The notes under the pieces are model-generated. The model was not told where the DNA came from and made no database searches. It was given only the letters and a program-made list of their open reading frames with translations. 64,000 nt of DNA from positions 12,850,057-12,914,056 of the forward strand of contig JANVCC010000076.1 of the NCBI GenBank assembly GCA_025345505.1, given 5' to 3'. Positions 58,912 to 64,000 of the stretch are shown one piece after another (position 1 is the stretch's first letter; each line of letters begins with the position of its first letter). This DNA is from Todiramphus chloris collaris. Its lineage: Eukaryota > Chordata > Aves > Coraciiformes > Alcedinidae. A program made the translations under genes and the position numbers.

Positions 58912-59105
58912 ACAATCATAGAAATGTTGGTTGGAAGGGACTTCTGGAGGTCATCTAATTTAGTCTCTATTCCAGTCAGAAGTCTTCCTTGACCAGGGTT
59001 CAGCTTTGACTTTTGTCTAGCTGAGTCTTTAAAGTCACCAAAGATGGAGTCCAGAGTTCTGGTTGAGCAGACGTTCACTGTTCCAGTGATCCCTGACAGT
59101 CTATA
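58912..59105 (-). mobile_element. CR1 LINE, short 3' fragment in GUCY1B1 intron 2
   Basis: Antisense tail: ACAATCATAGAAATGTTGGT, then TGGAAGGGACTTCTGGAGGT, then CATCTAATTTAGTCTC. This is the reverse of a CR1 3' end. The remaining 130 bp are diverged and fade into unique sequence at about 59105. Confidence 0.75.
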
Positions 59106-60968
59106 AATTACTCTTTACAAATACAGTCCTGTGGGTTGTATGGATGAACCTTCAATGAATGCCACAGTTTTGTGCTGTGAGATAAATGAGCTATGTAAGT
59201 TTATTTTTCTCACAAGCCTTCCCTAAACACAATGACATATTTTGAATTCTTGTGGTTTGATACTGGCTTTATACAATACAAGACTGAATAAAAAATGGTT
59301 GTGATACATACAAAATTTTCCATGAAATGTACAAAATATAATAAAAGAATGTTCACTCTTTCCTGGCATGCCATCCGTTACCAAGGCGTCTTTAAGTATT
59401 ATGGCCCAATTTTGTCCAGATTACCCAACGAACAGATTTTGTACTTAAAATTAATTAATCTGGGAAGATACAAAGTTTCATCTTCTAATATAAAAGGATG
59501 CTGCTGACTGTTAGAACCTGGTCATAATTCCGGGTGCATCCTATCTTTTAAGATTTTTTCACACACCTAATGGAATACTGAAGATAAGTAAAGCCTATGA
59601 GGAGTATTACTCATTTAAGTTTTGAAGAAATTTAATAGAAAGATACAAAATATTTTGCTAAGGTCAGCTGTGAAAATTCAGGAAGCTGCTGCATCCTGTT
59701 TCTATTTTTCATCTGAGAAACATTTCTGTCTTGTAGCAGCCCAACAGCTAGGCTCTGCTATTAACTCACAGAAAAGATGGTTTTCTGGCAGGAAACTACC
59801 ACAAAACCACCGAAGAATGGAACATGATCTACAGGGAAGAGCCATTGTATATACAGTGGCTGCCATAGCTTCTTATGCGAAAGGTATTTGAAACAGAGTA
59901 TTTATTCAGCAGGATTTATCTTAAAAAGCAGGGTATCCTAGAGTTTAAAAAACAAAACCCTATCTTTCTCACTGGAACAGATTATAGTGGTGCTGTTTCA
60001 TGGGATGGTACAGGGTAAACAAATAGTCATCAAATGCCCGTTGCTTTAGGTACTTGAGGTTCCTGTGGTGCTCTTACAGAGATGTTGTGGAAGAGGTTAG
60101 AAGTTTTACACTATGTAAGCAAATACAGTCTTCTTGCAAAGGGTTTTTTAGATCTGTTAATCATTTAGGAAACAATAGGAAGATATAGACCGGTGTCGTG
60201 GCATGCTGGGTTGAATCAGTGGGATCACTGATGATTGAATTGGAGGAGTAATTGTTGAAGTCAGCAGTCTTTGTCTGTTTAAAAAAAAGGAGGAACTTTC
60301 CACTGTTAGTGTGGTTGAATTTACAATAACTTCACCATTTTTGTGAAGTGGAAAGGTCTCTGTGTGATTCGGTACAAAATTTGATATCTAAGATTTTTTT
60401 ATGTTGGGCTGATCACATACTGCTGTTTTATTCTGCATGAAGTCACTGAAGAAGCTGTGAATCAGCACTGCAGAGTGGTGGGTTGTGATTGCTCAGTGAT
60501 TCTCAAATGCCACTGGGTGAACTTGTACTTAATATTGATCAAAGTGAAAAAAGCCCATGGAAATGAATAAACTGAAGTAATGAAAACAGATCACTCTTCA
60601 AAAAAGCACGTTCAGAAAACTTAAATATTGAATTGAAAGGGCACGCCCCACCTGAAGCATGAAAACTCTTGTCTTCTCTAGCTTCTTTAGTTAAAAGCCA
60701 TACTGAATGAACTTTGTAAGTGTAGAATTTGGGAGACCAAATAGTTAAATGTGATGCTCTTTTGAAAAGGATGTTTTCATTGCCAGCACTCGATAACTCA
60801 GAATGATGATTTCAAGTGTCAGTTTCTGCTGCTTCATTCATTTTTCAGCATTCTTGTGAAACCACAATCTGAGAAAGTTACATACTGGTTTTGTTTTTAA
60901 ATAACCCAGTGTGGATTTCTTGGGAAAGTTAGACTTCATTTTTTTTTCATCCACTTTTAAACCAGAGC

Positions 60969-60990
60969 TTTTTTTTTTTTTTTTTTTTTT
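60969..60990 (+). repeat. Poly(T) run, 22 nt
   Basis: Uninterrupted T22 in GUCY1B1 intron 2, followed by AACAG. It could be the tail of an old antisense retroposed sequence, but no recognisable body adjoins it. Confidence 0.8.
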
Positions 60991-63900
60991 AACAGATCAG
61001 GCAACCTTTACAATTTATTAGCTCAGTGGAAATATAGCTAAAGAACTAGCATTCAAATTCTTAAAACCCAAAACAATTCAAAGCTGTCTATTTCTAACCA
61101 ACATTGTTGATCCCAAATAGGCTGAATTCAAAAGAAGATGAAAAAAGCTGGCATACAAGCAATGAAAGATAACCTTGATTTATGGAGCCTTTATTCATTT
61201 TTTCAACCAAAAATTCTTGAAAATTTGTTTCTCCTTATTTTTTGTCTGGCTACCACTCATATAATAGACAGTATGGGCTTGTGGACAGGTTTCTTTTTGT
61301 GATGAAGCCCTAGAAGATGTTAGAGGGATTCAGCAAAGCTGGATGAAAGACGGGGGAGTGAGACCACTTGTGAGAGTCTTGCAGTTGCTGAATTTTACAG
61401 CAGCCGATTTCTCTGAGTGGAAAGTGAAGAAGTTTCAGCATAATTATTTCTTTCATTTACTGGCAGTTGTAAACTGCTTACACACTTCTCTTTGTATTTC
61501 ACCCCTTTAGTCCTCGGAAGGGGAGACGTAGGACCTGGAATACAGGGAGACATACTTTGATCAGCACTCCAATAGCTCTGCAAAGAGTTATTGGTAAATA
61601 AACTGTTACTTAGAGTTGTTAACCAAATTTTTGCTGAGAAGACACTTTCGATTTGTCCCTTCCCTGCTTAAGAGAAAATCTCTCTTAAGTCCTCCATTTT
61701 TTCATTGTTATATCCAGAGGGCTGTTTCAGATTGTGTGACCACAATTGCAACGACTTGAAAAGATGGTTCTCAAGATTCCTTTGGTATGAGATATCTTCA
61801 GTTCCTCTGCAGCTAACATAAACACTAGCTAACAGAGACTAAAATTTGTAAGGCCTGACCATTCTCACATACGTGCTCATGCCTGATCAAGGTACTGCTG
61901 GGTGATAGAGTAGTGTATGAATGTGATAGTAGATAGCATGAGTGGAATTACTCTCTATGTATCTGTCCAAAACAAAACAGAGAGATTACCCACATTAAAA
62001 AACAAATTAAAAAAATCCAAGACTTCTGAATTTCTCTCTAGTGTGTTTTTGTGGTGGACATATTTAAACAGGTGTGTGGTTACATATATTTCAAAGGGGC
62101 TTTTCTAATGATAAAATCTGATCTCTTGTGCAACAGATGTCACATCTGGCTGAGCTGAACAGCCAATATATGTGTAATTCTGAGTGCTCCATTCACTCTG
62201 AAGGTTTAACTGTGTAGCAGGTGTTAATAGGGATGTCTTCTTGAAACAGCTCCAGGACAATAAGTAGGAGCTAGAGAAATGTTGTCATCAGGTAATATAT
62301 ACATAGCCATTTATCCCGTGTTTCTCAACAGTATCTCTCTGTGTGTGATCAAATGAATACAAAGTTTTCCCATGGGATCCTAAATCTGAATTTAGGCCAA
62401 GGTGGATGCTGAAACTGTGACACTTTCAAATATAGTACCAAGAAAAGGAATTAAAACTCAAATACCTTATTAAGAAGTGCATTAAAATGCATCATCACAA
62501 GACTGTAGAATAAATTAGTATTTTTCCCACAGAGGTACATGCAAGATCTGGATTTGGGAGATGAAATGGCACAACCAATCAACTTCAATCTTCTTCTGTT
62601 TCTGTGGTAGAAGTCCCCAAAAAAACATGTGTAGCCTGATAAACATGGAAAAAGTAGAACAGAATTTGAAAACTCTGTATTTGCAAAAAGTAATTACCTA
62701 GAGACCAAAAAACGCTATCTGTATCAAGGCTTGCAGAGAAGCAAAACTGGCATTTTGTGCTGCAAGAACCATGTATCCTTTGCTGGCTGTACCTTAGCAT
62801 GAGATGCAGAAAGCAAGGAATAGTCTTATTTTCCTGGTGAGTAATGCTTGTCCTTTTTTGTCCTCCTTTTGTAGGTTAGGATGGCATGGGTTATCTACAC
62901 ATGCTCTTAAATGCCAGCACTCCAGGTCTGGGGAGCATGCTGTATAGCACAGACTATATGGACCCAATGGTCTGGAAGTGCACACAAAGGAAGAGCAAAA
63001 ATGTATTGCATGCCCTATGAGGAAGGAATTTTCTGTTGTTCTGCCCAAAACTTCACACATTATCACCTACCAAGGCTCCAGACTAGTTGAACGTTCAGAA
63101 TTTGTTTTTAGTAACTGACCTGTTATGGTTAACATGGTGAAACACTGAGAGTTGAGAAATGATCCTGGTGCAATGTAAGTGGAAAACTTCTCAGTTTCAA
63201 ATTTGATTCAACTGAAGTTGTAGAAAACTCTGTTAAATTTGGGGGAGCGAAATAAACATCAGGGTTATCATTTGCCTTTAGAAAACTAAACAGACACAGG
63301 AACTTCTGTCTCATATCAGGAAAGGTTAACATAGATCAGACTTCAGTTACTCACTGTGGCTTTTGCAGTGAAATCTAGGTGATTTAAGAATACATCTTTC
63401 TTGGGTACATTTTCAAAGTCATTCCTAGCACTTAGGTACATCAGTGTTGCAGTTTGGCTGGTTATGTCAGGAGAGGTAGATATTTTTATTCATTTATGCA
63501 TTTAAAAGTGTCCACTGATTTTCACTAGAATTTAGATGCTTAGGAATTCATTGACAGGATGCGATAGTATGATTAAATGTATTTGTAGTTAAATACTTAA
63601 TAAATAGTAAATAATATAAAATCAAATAATATAATAGAAAATCTACTCAACTCTGCCTTTAAGAATATATATCACAAATTTTTTACAGGGGACAAAATTG
63701 GATTATTTCCTGGGAATTTATCACATAGCAAAACCAGTCCACTTTTATGCTTCTTAAACAAATCAAATAATAAAAAACTTGAGCTGCAGAATAAAGGCAT
63801 TAGCTTGACTTACTGTGTCTGTATACTGAGTTCAGAATATCAAAGATAATTTTTTTTCTGCTTAATATGGCAAAACACAGTTTACATTTAATGAGAAATC

Positions 63901-64000
63901 CTGTAAAAATCAAGGGTTTGGCCTATTACTGTTGATTAGCATGAAGTTTAGATGTAGTAATAAGTTGTACTATAGTGTAGTTTTCCTCTTCAGAAACCTA

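Larger units (their letters stand above)
57814..64000 (+). other. GUCY1B1 intron 2 (5' part, runs off the window)
   Basis: Starts GTAAGTG. The first 340 bp are in the CpG island; the rest is AT-rich with one CR1 fragment (58912-59105) and a T22 run. I searched by eye for the next conserved beta-1 segment (KEAQLDEEGQ and the following strand) and did not find it. Confidence 0.75.

Noticed and set aside
1-64000. CRISPR arrays, operons, phage or bacterial mobile elements, rRNA or tRNA genes
   Set aside because: Nothing of the kind seen: intron-containing vertebrate genes and CR1 LINEs dominate, and no regularly spaced direct repeats or tRNA/rRNA-like segments were recognised by eye.

Overview
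The window looks like avian nuclear DNA. It is AT-rich, has long introns with GT-AG splice sites, and carries several 5'-truncated CR1 LINE copies. Some of these end in the ATTCTATG-type terminal repeats characteristic of bird CR1. The species cannot be resolved from the sequence alone. Two sequencing gaps are present: 400 N at 12464-12863 in GC-rich sequence and 10 N at 44783-44792 in a hexanucleotide repeat.

The only convincing genes are the two subunits of the nitric-oxide receptor soluble guanylate cyclase, both on the + strand and head to tail. GUCY1A1 (alpha-1) has a complete coding region in eight exons from 33578 to 47569. The exons join in phase to a 688-residue protein, two residues shorter than I recall for human alpha-1, with both metal-binding aspartates of the cyclase domain present. 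GUCY1B1 (beta-1) begins 9.8 kb downstream in a strong CpG island. An ATG-only coding exon (57410-57412) and exon 2 (57740-57813) are visible, and the rest of the gene lies beyond the right edge. The two proteins form the obligate alpha-1/beta-1 heterodimer that makes cGMP in response to NO. The beta-1 heme-binding histidine and the rest of beta-1 are outside the window.

Layout. 1-12.1 kb: gene-poor DNA with CR1 copies at 6.2-7.8 kb and 9.3-10.0 kb. 12.17-13.08 kb: a CpG island broken by the 400-N gap, the best candidate for the GUCY1A1 promoter and 5' non-coding exon. 13-33.4 kb: probable first intron of GUCY1A1, with one CR1 fragment at 27.7 kb. 33.4-48.4 kb: GUCY1A1 coding exons and 3' UTR. 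48.5-50.0 kb: a long antisense CR1 with a decayed reverse transcriptase. 50.0-56.8 kb: intergenic. 56.85-58.15 kb: GUCY1B1 promoter and first exons. 58.15-64 kb: GUCY1B1 intron 2.

I found no new system. The points most worth checking are: an in-frame, stop-free 327-nt intron 1 in GUCY1B1; three inverted CCAAT boxes at exactly 31-bp spacing in its promoter; a (TTTCCC)n tract with an assembly gap just upstream of a GUCY1A1 catalytic exon; a weak GTCATA splice donor in the same gene; and a 25-bp duplication carrying CCAAT boxes upstream of the candidate GUCY1A1 promoter. All comparisons with human proteins are from memory.
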